A stretch of 6,931 nt of DNA from Lachnospiraceae bacterium (GTDB lineage Bacteria; Bacillota_A; Clostridia; Lachnospirales; Lachnospiraceae): NCBI GenBank assembly GCA_017621115.1, contig JAGATU010000051.1:1-6931 (forward strand), in the 5' to 3' direction. Position 1 is the stretch's first letter. Every line of letters starts with the position of its first letter. Below are positions 1 to 5,563 of this stretch, in pieces. The position numbers and the translations under genes are program-made. The notes beneath the pieces were generated by a model. It searched no databases. It had not been told where the DNA came from and worked only from the letters and a program-made list of their open reading frames with translations.

Positions 1-203
1 TCGAAAGATTCGGTGGTAATGTTACAAACGTTGATGAATGGGGTAAGAAGAGATTAGCTTACGAAGTTCAGAAGATGAAAGAAGCATTCTACTATTTCAT
101 TCAGTTCGAAGCAGAAGCTACAGCTCCAGCCGAGATCGAAAACAGAGTTCGTATCATGGACAACGTTATCAGATTTTTATGCGTTAGACAGGACGAGGCA
201 TAG
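1..203 (+). CDS. rpsF: 30S ribosomal protein S6, C-terminal part (5' end outside window)
   Basis: The reading frame is open from base 3 (E-R-F-G-G) to a TAG stop at 201-203, giving the last 66 residues of a protein that is normally about 95 long. The stretch W-G-K-K-R-L-A-Y-E-V-Q-K-M-K, followed by Y-Y-F-I-Q-F-E-A and then I-E-N-R-V-R-I-M-D and V-I-R-F-L, is the conserved second half of S6. S6 pairs with S18 on the platform of the 30S subunit and contacts 16S rRNA. It is the first visible gene of the rpsF-ssb-rpsR operon, and ssb starts 14 bases after its stop. In many bacteria an S6:S18-binding leader RNA lies upstream of rpsF; it would be outside this window. The identification is secure, but the start cannot be seen. 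Confidence 0.95.
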   Translation, partial: ERFGGNVTNVDEWGKKRLAYEVQKMKEAFYYFIQFEAEATAPAEIENRVRIMDNVIRFLCVRQDEA

Positions 204-217
204 AAAGAAGGTATTAG

Positions 218-658
218 ATGAACAAAGTTATTCTTATGGGCCGTTTAACAAGAGACCCGGAAGTACGTTATGCACAGGGTGAGAATGCTATGGCGATTGC
301 CAGATTTTCACTTGCAGTGGACAGAAGACGTCAGAACAATGCTGACGGTCAGACAGCTGATTTTATCAATATTGTTGCATTCGGAAGATTGGGTGAGTTT
401 GCGGAGAAGTATTTACACAAAGGTACAAAGGTTGCACTTTCCGGACGTATTCAGACCGGAAGTTACACCAACAAAGATGGTGTTAAAGTGTATACTACAG
501 ACATTATTGCAGAGGATATCGAGTTTGCAGAGAGTAAGAACAGTGCAGGTTCTGACGGGGGTTATGCCGGCGCTGCAAGCAGACCCGCTCCTGCATCAGC
601 AGGTGATGGCTTCATGAACATTCCTGACGGAATCGATGAAGAGTTACCGTTTAACTAG
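218..658 (+). CDS. ssb: Single-stranded DNA-binding protein SSB
   Basis: This 146-residue protein has the SSB OB-fold at about residues 1-105. It opens M-N-K-V-I-L-M-G-R-L-T-R-D-P-E-V-R, the signature start of the family, followed by F-S-L-A-V-D-R and the core segments D-F-I-N-I-V-A-F-G, G-T-K-V-A-L-S-G-R-I and the aromatic Y-T-T-D-I-I-A-E. A low-complexity Ser/Gly/Ala/Pro linker (about 108-130) leads to an acidic tail ending D-E-E-L-P-F-N. SSB coats ssDNA during replication, repair and recombination, and its tail recruits partner proteins. The usual tail ends at Phe, whereas this one carries an extra Asn. The start is well set: AAGAAGG at 205-211 lies six bases before the ATG. The gene sits between rpsF and rpsR, its usual place, and is probably transcribed with them. 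Confidence 0.97.
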   Translation: MNKVILMGRLTRDPEVRYAQGENAMAIARFSLAVDRRRQNNADGQTADFINIVAFGRLGEFAEKYLHKGTKVALSGRIQTGSYTNKDGVKVYTTDIIAEDIEFAESKNSAGSDGGYAGAASRPAPASAGDGFMNIPDGIDEELPFN

Positions 659-686
659 TTGTTAGAATAAGATAGGAGGCAGTAAC

Positions 687-956
687 ATGGCTTTTGATAA
701 AACAAACAAAGCTGAAGGACCGGCTAGAAAAAGAGTCGGTGGCGGAATGCGTAGAAGAAAAAAAGTTTGTGTATTCTGTGGTAAAGATAATGTAATCGAT
801 TACAAGGATACAGCAAAATTAAAGAGATACGTGTCTGAAAGAGGCAAAATTCTTCCTAGAAGAATTACAGGTAACTGTGCTTTACATCAGAGAGCTCTTA
901 CAACAGCTATCAAGAGAGCAAGACACGTTGCACTTATGCCATATTCTTGCGAATAA
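687..956 (+). CDS. rpsR: 30S ribosomal protein S18, zinc-ligand (C+) type
   Basis: This 89-residue protein has the S18 core: [24 protein letters not shown] in two adjoining parts (about residues 39-62), then [13 protein letters not shown] and the terminal L-M-P-Y motif. Cys28 and Cys31 (C-V-F-C) with Cys64 and His67 (C-A-L-H) form a four-ligand set typical of the zinc-binding C+ version of S18; the E. coli form lacks these cysteines. The N-terminus is basic and glycine-rich ([12 protein letters not shown]). S18 partners S6 in the 30S platform. A perfect AGGAGG at 674-679, seven bases before the ATG, fixes the start. The gene closes the rpsF operon, and its TAA is followed within 40 bases by an intrinsic terminator. 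Confidence 0.97.
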   Translation: MAFDKTNKAEGPARKRVGGGMRRRKKVCVFCGKDNVIDYKDTAKLKRYVSERGKILPRRITGNCALHQRALTTAIKRARHVALMPYSCE

Positions 957-988
957 ACCGCAGAAGGCATACAATTTTAATGTATGAA

Positions 989-1015
989 TTGCTTAAGACT
1001 CCAATATACTATAAC
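989..1015 (+). promoter_or_regulatory. Weak candidate promoter for pdaA inside the terminator hairpin
   Basis: TATAAC (1010-1015) matches five of six bases of a sigma-A -10 box, with TTGCTT (989-994) as a poor -35 at a short 15-base spacing. TATACT (1005-1010) is an overlapping alternative without a good -35. Starts from these would fall at about 1022 or 1017, so the RNA would lack the 5' arm of the hairpin and leave the pdaA Shine-Dalgarno free. This is speculative: the region is AT-rich and such matches arise by chance. A sporulation sigma factor could equally be used through sites I do not recognise. Confidence 0.2.
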
Positions 1016-1037
1016 AATAGTATGTTGGAGTTTTTTT
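995..1037 (+). terminator. Intrinsic terminator of the rpsF-ssb-rpsR operon
   Basis: ACTCCAATATACTAT (998-1012) pairs with ATAGTATGTTGGAGT (1017-1031) around the tetraloop AACA, giving 15 pairs with one G-U wobble. The run T1031-T1037 follows immediately. Bases 995-997 (AAG) can lengthen the stem by pairing into the T run. The hairpin sits 41 bases after the rpsR stop, so it should end the ribosomal operon. Unusually, the ATG of the next gene begins at the base after the T run, and the 3' arm contains that gene's ribosome binding site. Confidence 0.9.
1027..1030 (+). promoter_or_regulatory. Shine-Dalgarno of pdaA, embedded in the terminator 3' arm
   Basis: GGAG at 1027-1030 is seven bases before the ATG at 1038, a normal spacing, and it decides the start of pdaA. 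The spacer between them is the terminator T-tract itself. On any transcript that reads through from rpsR, the GGAG would be base-paired with CTCC (999-1002) in the hairpin and hidden from ribosomes. Confidence 0.65.
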
Positions 1038-1832
1038 ATGAAAAAATCACCATTACGTGTATTTGTCAGTGTATTGACGCTGGGGCTTTTGGGAATTACC
1101 CTGGCAAAGGGATATGAGGTGCATCAGGTTAGTAGTGCAAAAGCACTTTCGTCTGAGAATTGGGGGCTTGGATTTGGCGAAGAGGGAAAAGCGCCTACAG
1201 CCAATCAGACGGCTGAAGAATTGAAACAATACGAAGCGTATTATATTGGAGATGAAAATGAGAAAAAGATTTATCTGACTTTTGATTGCGGTTATGAAAG
1301 TGGGTATATGCCGGCAATTTTGGATGCACTTAAAGAAGCAGATGTGAAGGCGACTTTCTTCCTGGTTGGAAATTATTTGGAGAAAGAACCGGAATTGGTA
1401 AAGAGAATGGTAGAGGAAGGACATGTGATTGGAAATCATACGTACCATCACAAGGATATGGCTTCATTAAGTGAAGAGGAATTCAAAACAGAGTTAACTT
1501 CTTTTGAGGATAAACTAACAGAGATTACGGGGCAGTGCAGCGGAATGGCGTATCGTCCGCCACAGGGAAAGTATAGTGTGAAAACTCTGCAAATGGCTAA
1601 GGAGATGGGGTACAAAACTGTTTTTTGGAGTCTGGCATATGTTGACTGGTATGATGATGACCAACCGACAAAGGATGAGGCATTTGGAAAACTTTTGCCG
1701 CGAATTCATCCGGGTGCTATTGTTTTGCTGCATTCCACGTCCAAAACCAATAGTGAGATTCTGCCGGAATTGCTCCAAAAATGGACGGATATGGGCTATA
1801 CATTCGGTTCTTTGGAAGAACTTTCTTTATAA
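1038..1832 (+). CDS. pdaA: PdaA-type polysaccharide (muramic delta-lactam) deacetylase
   Basis: This 264-residue protein belongs to carbohydrate esterase family 4 and is close to PdaA of Bacillus subtilis (about the same length), which de-N-acetylates muramic acid during delta-lactam formation in spore cortex. The N-terminus has M-K-K-S-P-L-R and then a hydrophobic run (about 8-22), so it is a signal peptide or anchor and the enzyme acts outside the membrane. Family motifs follow in order: T-F-D-C-G (81-85, Asp83 the likely base), H-T-Y-H-H (134-138, His134 and His138 metal ligands), R-P-P-Q-G (173-177), F-W-S-L-A-Y-V-D-W (196-204) and L-L-H (230-232). Cys84 replaces the usual second Asp; B. 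subtilis PdaA also lacks that Asp. I chose ATG 1038 because it has a spaced GGAG and yields a clean signal peptide. An in-frame ATG at 984 would add 18 residues encoded by the terminator hairpin and has no close ribosome site. A vegetative wall deacetylase role remains possible. Confidence 0.88.
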   Translation: MKKSPLRVFVSVLTLGLLGITLAKGYEVHQVSSAKALSSENWGLGFGEEGKAPTANQTAEELKQYEAYYIGDENEKKIYLTFDCGYESGYMPAILDALKEADVKATFFLVGNYLEKEPELVKRMVEEGHVIGNHTYHHKDMASLSEEEFKTELTSFEDKLTEITGQCSGMAYRPPQGKYSVKTLQMAKEMGYKTVFWSLAYVDWYDDDQPTKDEAFGKLLPRIHPGAIVLLHSTSKTNSEILPELLQKWTDMGYTFGSLEELSL

Positions 1833-1858
1833 ATATTATAAAATTATAAAAAAAGGGT

Positions 1859-1889
1859 TTGGTTATTCCATTTTCCCGGATTTTATACT
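1859..1889 (+). promoter_or_regulatory. Candidate promoter for DUF1846-ftsH in the 1833-1940 gap
   Basis: The 108-base gap after pdaA is AT-rich and holds no gene that I can see. TATACT (1884-1889) is a good -10 box. The best -35 is TTGGTT (1859-1864), three of six matches, at a long 19-base spacing. A start near 1896 would give a leader of about 45 bases before the ATG at 1941. A short inverted repeat, TACTAA (1886-1891) and TTAGTA (1904-1909), overlaps the -10 and start region and could be an operator, although six-base arms are common by chance in such sequence. No convincing terminator follows pdaA, so readthrough from pdaA is also possible. Confidence 0.35.
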
Positions 1890-1940
1890 AAAATAGAAAA
1901 ATGTTAGTAATAACTCAAAGAAGTACGCACTGAGGTGGAT

Positions 1941-3428
1941 ATGAGAATCGGATTTGATAACGACAAATATTTGAAAATGCAGTCAGAACATATTCTGGAG
2001 AGAATTAAGAAGTTTGATAACAAATTGTATTTGGAATTTGGAGGCAAACTTTTTGATGATTTCCACGCGTCGAGAGTTCTTCCGGGATTTATGCCGGACT
2101 CCAAACTTAAGATGTTATTAGAACTTAAAGAACAGGCGGAGATTGTCTTTGTTATTAGTGCAGAGGATATTGAGTCCAACAAAATCCGTGGAGACCTTGG
2201 TATCACCTATGATCTGGATGTACTTAGACTGATTGATGCATTTCGTAATATCGGTTTGTTTGTAGGCAGTGTATGTATTACCAAGTATGCGGGTCAGGTG
2301 GCGGCAGACCAGTTTAGCAAGCGTTTGACAGAACTTGGAATCCGCGCATACCGTCATTACAAGATTCCGGGTTATCCGAGCGATATCAATACCATCGTAA
2401 GTGATGAAGGATATGGTAAAAACGATTACATTGAGACGACAAGACCGCTTGTTGTTATTACGGCACCGGGGCCGGGAAGCGGAAAGATGGCGACCTGTCT
2501 GTCCCAACTTTATCATGAGCATAAAAGAGGAATCAAAGCGGGATATGCTAAGTTTGAGACATTCCCGATTTGGAATTTACCTTTGAAACATCCGGTTAAT
2601 GTGGCTTATGAGGCAGCCACGGCGGATTTAAATGATGTAAATATGATTGACCCGTTCCATTTGGAAGCGTATGGGGAGACTACGGTTAATTATAACCGTG
2701 ATGTTGAGATTTTCCCGGTTTTGAATGCGATGTTTGATCAGATTCTGGGAGAAAGCCCATATAAATCACCTACGGATATGGGTGTAAATATGGTTGGTAA
2801 TTGCATTGTGGATGATGAAGTCTGCAGGGAAGCGTCCAACCAGGAGATTATCCGCAGATACTATCAGGGATTATGTGACTGTAAGCGTGGAGTGGGAAGT
2901 AAAGAGACCCTGTTTAAATTAGAATTGATTATGAAGCAGGCGGGACTGAGTGTGGAGAACCGTGCTGTGGTAAATGCGGCATTAAAGCGTGAAGAGTCTA
3001 CCGGACATCCGGCGATGGCAATTCAACTTGATGATGGAACAATCGTAACCGGTAAGACCTCTGATTTGCTCGGAGCGGCATCGGCAGTATTATTAAATAC
3101 TCTTAAAGTATTGGGCGGCATTGAGCACGACCTTCATTTGGTGAGTCCGAATGCGATTGAGCCGATTCAACGTTTGAAGACGGATTATTTGGGAAGCCGC
3201 AATCCGAGACTTCATACGGATGAGATTCTGATTGCACTGTCTGCGTCTGCGGCATCGGATTCCAATGCAGAACTTGCAATGGTACAGATTCCGAAGTTAA
3301 AAGGTTTGGAAGCGCATTCTTCCGTATTGCTCTCTTCTGTGGATGAGCAGGTATTCAAACGCTTGGGAATACATCTGACAAGCGAGGCAAAGTACGAAAC
3401 TGAGAATAAGGTGTACCATAAGCGATAA
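1941..3428 (+). CDS. DUF1846 family protein of unknown function
   Basis: This 495-residue protein matches the DUF1846 (UPF0371) family from its opening M-R-I-G-F-D-N-D-K-Y-L-K-M-Q-S-E-H, through L-Y-L-E-F-G-G-K-L-F-D-D and H-A-S-R-V-L-P-G-F, at the usual family length. No catalytic function is established as far as I know. Some members are labelled ATP-dependent peptidase without support, possibly because of neighbours such as ftsH. A glycine-rich loop A-P-G-P-G-S-G-K at 175-182 resembles a P-loop but departs from the Walker A pattern: Pro sits where the first Gly should be and Met follows the Lys. There is no signal peptide or membrane segment, so it should be cytosolic. The ATG at 1941 is preferred over an in-frame GTG at 1935: GAGG at 1932-1935 is five bases before the ATG and overlaps that GTG, and family members begin at this Met. 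ftsH follows 17 bases after the stop, suggesting one transcript. Confidence 0.9.
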   Translation: MRIGFDNDKYLKMQSEHILERIKKFDNKLYLEFGGKLFDDFHASRVLPGFMPDSKLKMLLELKEQAEIVFVISAEDIESNKIRGDLGITYDLDVLRLIDAFRNIGLFVGSVCITKYAGQVAADQFSKRLTELGIRAYRHYKIPGYPSDINTIVSDEGYGKNDYIETTRPLVVITAPGPGSGKMATCLSQLYHEHKRGIKAGYAKFETFPIWNLPLKHPVNVAYEAATADLNDVNMIDPFHLEAYGETTVNYNRDVEIFPVLNAMFDQILGESPYKSPTDMGVNMVGNCIVDDEVCREASNQEIIRRYYQGLCDCKRGVGSKETLFKLELIMKQAGLSVENRAVVNAALKREESTGHPAMAIQLDDGTIVTGKTSDLLGAASAVLLNTLKVLGGIEHDLHLVSPNAIEPIQRLKTDYLGSRNPRLHTDEILIALSASAASDSNAELAMVQIPKLKGLEAHSSVLLSSVDEQVFKRLGIHLTSEAKYETENKVYHKR

Positions 3429-3445
3429 GAAAGGTTAGTTATTAA

Positions 3446-5512
3446 ATGGATAATAATTCAAATCATTATGAAAGACCAAACGGACCGGGGCAACGACCGG
3501 GTGGACCGGGACAGCGTCCCGGTGGCGGTAACAATGGCCAGGGCGGTCCCGGGAATAATACACCAAGGAAGCAGAATCTTCTGTTTTTATTAATTGCGAC
3601 ATTAATTACCCTACTTTGCATGAGTTATTTTATGAAATCATTTGATGCGGCAACCACAAAGGAGATTCCGTATAATGAATTTGTAAGTATGCTTGAAGCA
3701 GGTGAGGTCGGAAGTGTATATATTACATCGGATCGTGTGGAGATTTATCCGGTAGAGGAGGAGAAAGCAGAAAAACCACAGAATCCGTTCCAGATGATAT
3801 ACGAGGAGCCTGTTATTACGTATTACACGGGACGCGCGGAAAGTGATGATGCATTAAGTGAAAGACTTTTGGCGGCAGGTGTGGAAATTAATCCGGAGAT
3901 ACCGGATAATTCAGGATTTTTAATGTCTTTTATCCTGTCCTATATTTTGCCGATTCTTCTGCTTTGGTTCCTATTGGGATTTCTGTTCCGGAAAATGGGT
4001 TCCGGCGGCGGAATGATGGGTGTTGGCAAGAGCAATGCCAAAGTATACGTACAAAAAGAAACCGGTGTTACATTTAAAGATGTAGCAGGAGAGGAAGAAG
4101 CAAAAGAGTCTTTACAGGAAATTGTGGATTTCTTACACAATCCGGGTAAATATGTCCAGATTGGTGCTAAATTACCGAAGGGAGCCTTGCTTGTAGGCCC
4201 TCCGGGAACCGGTAAGACATTGCTTGCAAAAGCAGTGGCCGGTGAAGCGAAAGTGCCGTTTTTCTCTTTGACGGGTTCGGATTTTATTGAATTATATGTT
4301 GGTGTCGGTGCTTCCAGAGTAAGGGATTTATTTAAAGAAGCAACCAAACATGCACCATGTATTATTTTTATTGATGAGATTGATGCTATTGGTAGAAGCC
4401 GTGATTCCAAGTATGGCGGTGGTAATGAAGAACGTGAGCAGACATTAAACCAGTTGCTTTCCGAAATGGACGGTTTCGATTCTGCCAAAGGTATTTTGGT
4501 ACTTGGCGCAACCAACAGACCTGAGATTTTGGATAAAGCCTTGCTTCGACCGGGCCGTTTTGACAGAAGAATCATCGTGGATAAGCCGGATTTAAAAGGT
4601 CGTGTTGATATTTTGAAGGTTCATGCCAAGGATGTTAAGATGGATGAAACCGTTGATTTTGACGCAATTGCATTGGCGACCAGTGGTGCGGTTGGTTCCG
4701 ATCTTGCTAATATGATTAACGAAGCGGCTATTAATGCGGTTAAAGAAAAGCGTGAATATGTGAATCAGAAGGACTTATTTGATGCGGTTGAGCAGGTTCT
4801 TGTCGGTAAAGAAAAGAAAGACCGTATCATGAGCAAGGAAGAACGTAAGATTGTTTCCTATCACGAAGTAGGGCATGCTTTGATTGCGGCATTACAGAAG
4901 AATTCCGAACCGGTACAAAAGATTACTATTGTGCCGAGAACCATGGGTGCGCTTGGATATGTTATGCAGGTGCCGGAAGAAGAAAAGTATTTGAATACCG
5001 AAGCTGAGCTTCGCGATATGCTGGTTGGACTTCTTGGCGGACGTGCGGCGGAAGAACTCGTATTTGAGACGGTAACAACCGGTGCTTCCAACGATATCGA
5101 GAAGGCTACCAATATTGCGAGAGCGATGGTGACCCAGTACGGTATGAGCAAAAAGTTCGGACTTATCGGTCTTGCTACCGTTGAGAGTAAATATTTAAGC
5201 GGTCAGGCTTCCTTGAATTGTGCGGATGAGACAGCAGCAGCGATTGATGAAGAAGTTATGAAGATGCTCGCCGAAAGTTACGAAGCCGCAAAGAGTCTTC
5301 TTTCCGAAAACCGCGATGTTATGGATAAAATTGCAGAATTCCTGATTGAAAAAGAAACCATTACAGGTAAGGAATTCATGAAGATATTCCGAGAGTTAAA
5401 GGGTATTCCGGAACCGGAGGAAGAAACTCCGGAGGAGATTTCTGAGAATACGGAGGAGACAGCCGTAGAAGTTTCCGAAGAAAATAAAAATGATGAGATA
5501 ACTGAAGAATAA
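3446..5512 (+). CDS. ftsH: ATP-dependent zinc metalloprotease FtsH
   Basis: This 688-residue membrane AAA+ protease degrades misfolded membrane proteins and selected regulators. Order of parts: a Gly/Pro/Asn-rich cytosolic extension (1-43), first membrane helix (about 44-63), extracytoplasmic domain (64-157), second helix (about 158-181), AAA+ domain and peptidase domain. Visible motifs are Walker A G-P-P-G-T-G-K-T (251-258), pore loop Y-V-G (284-286), Walker B I-I-F-I-D-E (306-311), second region of homology with arginine fingers Arg371 and Arg374, zinc site H-E-V-G-H (473-477) and the third ligand Asp550 in G-A-S-N-D. All key residues are intact. The tail (656-688) is strongly acidic, 16 Glu/Asp of 33 residues. 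The Shine-Dalgarno is modest, GAAAGG at 3429-3434, eleven bases before the ATG and overlapping the end of the DUF1846 stop region, so translational coupling is plausible. A terminator follows the stop directly. Confidence 0.97.
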   Translation: MDNNSNHYERPNGPGQRPGGPGQRPGGGNNGQGGPGNNTPRKQNLLFLLIATLITLLCMSYFMKSFDAATTKEIPYNEFVSMLEAGEVGSVYITSDRVEIYPVEEEKAEKPQNPFQMIYEEPVITYYTGRAESDDALSERLLAAGVEINPEIPDNSGFLMSFILSYILPILLLWFLLGFLFRKMGSGGGMMGVGKSNAKVYVQKETGVTFKDVAGEEEAKESLQEIVDFLHNPGKYVQIGAKLPKGALLVGPPGTGKTLLAKAVAGEAKVPFFSLTGSDFIELYVGVGASRVRDLFKEATKHAPCIIFIDEIDAIGRSRDSKYGGGNEEREQTLNQLLSEMDGFDSAKGILVLGATNRPEILDKALLRPGRFDRRIIVDKPDLKGRVDILKVHAKDVKMDETVDFDAIALATSGAVGSDLANMINEAAINAVKEKREYVNQKDLFDAVEQVLVGKEKKDRIMSKEERKIVSYHEVGHALIAALQKNSEPVQKITIVPRTMGALGYVMQVPEEEKYLNTEAELRDMLVGLLGGRAAEELVFETVTTGASNDIEKATNIARAMVTQYGMSKKFGLIGLATVESKYLSGQASLNCADETAAAIDEEVMKMLAESYEAAKSLLSENRDVMDKIAEFLIEKETITGKEFMKIFRELKGIPEPEEETPEEISENTEETAVEVSEENKNDEITEE
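3482..3523 (+). repeat. Two 21-base tandem repeats coding GPGQRPG in ftsH
   Basis: The copies at 3482-3502 and 3503-3523 both code Gly-Pro-Gly-Gln-Arg-Pro-Gly (residues 13-19 and 20-26 of FtsH). They differ at four bases, all synonymous (GGG/GGA, CAA/CAG, CGA/CGT, CCG/CCC). The stretch 3481-3555 is markedly more GC-rich than the rest of the window. The second copy forms an eight-pair hairpin, ACCGGGAC (3505-3512) with GTCCCGGT (3516-3523), around a three-base loop. It has no T run and so is not a terminator. Confidence 0.85.
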
Positions 5513-5517
5513 AAAGT

Positions 5518-5550
5518 TCCCGCGGATATATTCATTCCGCGGGATTTTTT
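5518..5550 (+). terminator. Intrinsic terminator after ftsH
   Basis: TCCCGCGGA (5518-5526) pairs perfectly with TCCGCGGGA (5536-5544) around a nine-base AT-rich loop, followed by T5545-T5550. It begins five bases after the ftsH stop and should end the DUF1846-ftsH transcript. The next gene's -10 box lies just beyond the T run. Confidence 0.92.
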
Positions 5551-5557
5551 GTATAAT
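5529..5557 (+). promoter_or_regulatory. Probable uvrC promoter overlapping the ftsH terminator
   Basis: TATAAT at 5552-5557 is a perfect sigma-A -10 box. At the ideal 17-base spacing lies TATTCA (5529-5534), a weak -35 with three of six matches, placed in the loop of the terminator. A start seven bases after the -10 would fall on 5564, the A of the uvrC ATG, implying a leaderless or nearly leaderless message. The -10 is convincing; the -35 is not, and the start point is inferred from spacing alone. Confidence 0.5.
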
Positions 5558-5563
5558 GAAGAC

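Noticed and set aside
768..887. Zinc ligands in S18 as unusual
   Set aside because: C+ forms of S18 are common in Clostridia and related Firmicutes. It supports the taxonomic guess but is not new.
968..975. CATACAAT, which matches the sigma-E -10 consensus, upstream of pdaA
   Set aside because: No -35-like ATA lies at the needed 16-18 base spacing (nearest give about 12 or 24), and a start from it would include the whole terminator hairpin. It is tempting given the sporulation link, but unsupported.
984..1037. Longer pdaA start at ATG 984, adding 18 residues
   Set aside because: The added residues are encoded by the terminator hairpin and T run, the nearest purine-rich site (AGAAGG, 962-967) is 16 bases away, and the extension would spoil an ordinary signal peptide starting at 1038.
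980..1120. Small overlapping frame from ATG 980 as a leader peptide for attenuation
   Set aside because: It runs through the hairpin into pdaA in another frame, has no well-spaced ribosome site and has no run of regulatory codons. It is most likely chance.
1855..1879. GGG...CCC hairpin as a terminator after pdaA
   Set aside because: The stem has only two short GC blocks separated by an unpaired internal loop and no clean T run directly after, so it is not a credible terminator.
1935..1940. GTG 1935 as the DUF1846 start
   Set aside because: It overlaps the GAGG ribosome site that serves ATG 1941, and family members begin at the Met of M-R-I-G-F-D-N.
3940..4575. 211-codon open frame on the minus strand inside ftsH
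   Set aside because: It is antisense to the conserved AAA+ domain, its translation resembles no family I know, and it lacks its own signals. It is a shadow of ftsH codon bias, as are the other minus-strand frames in the window.
5549..5563. TTG 5549 as an upstream uvrC start
   Set aside because: It lies in the terminator T run and the -10 box, has no proper ribosome site, and adds residues not expected in UvrC.
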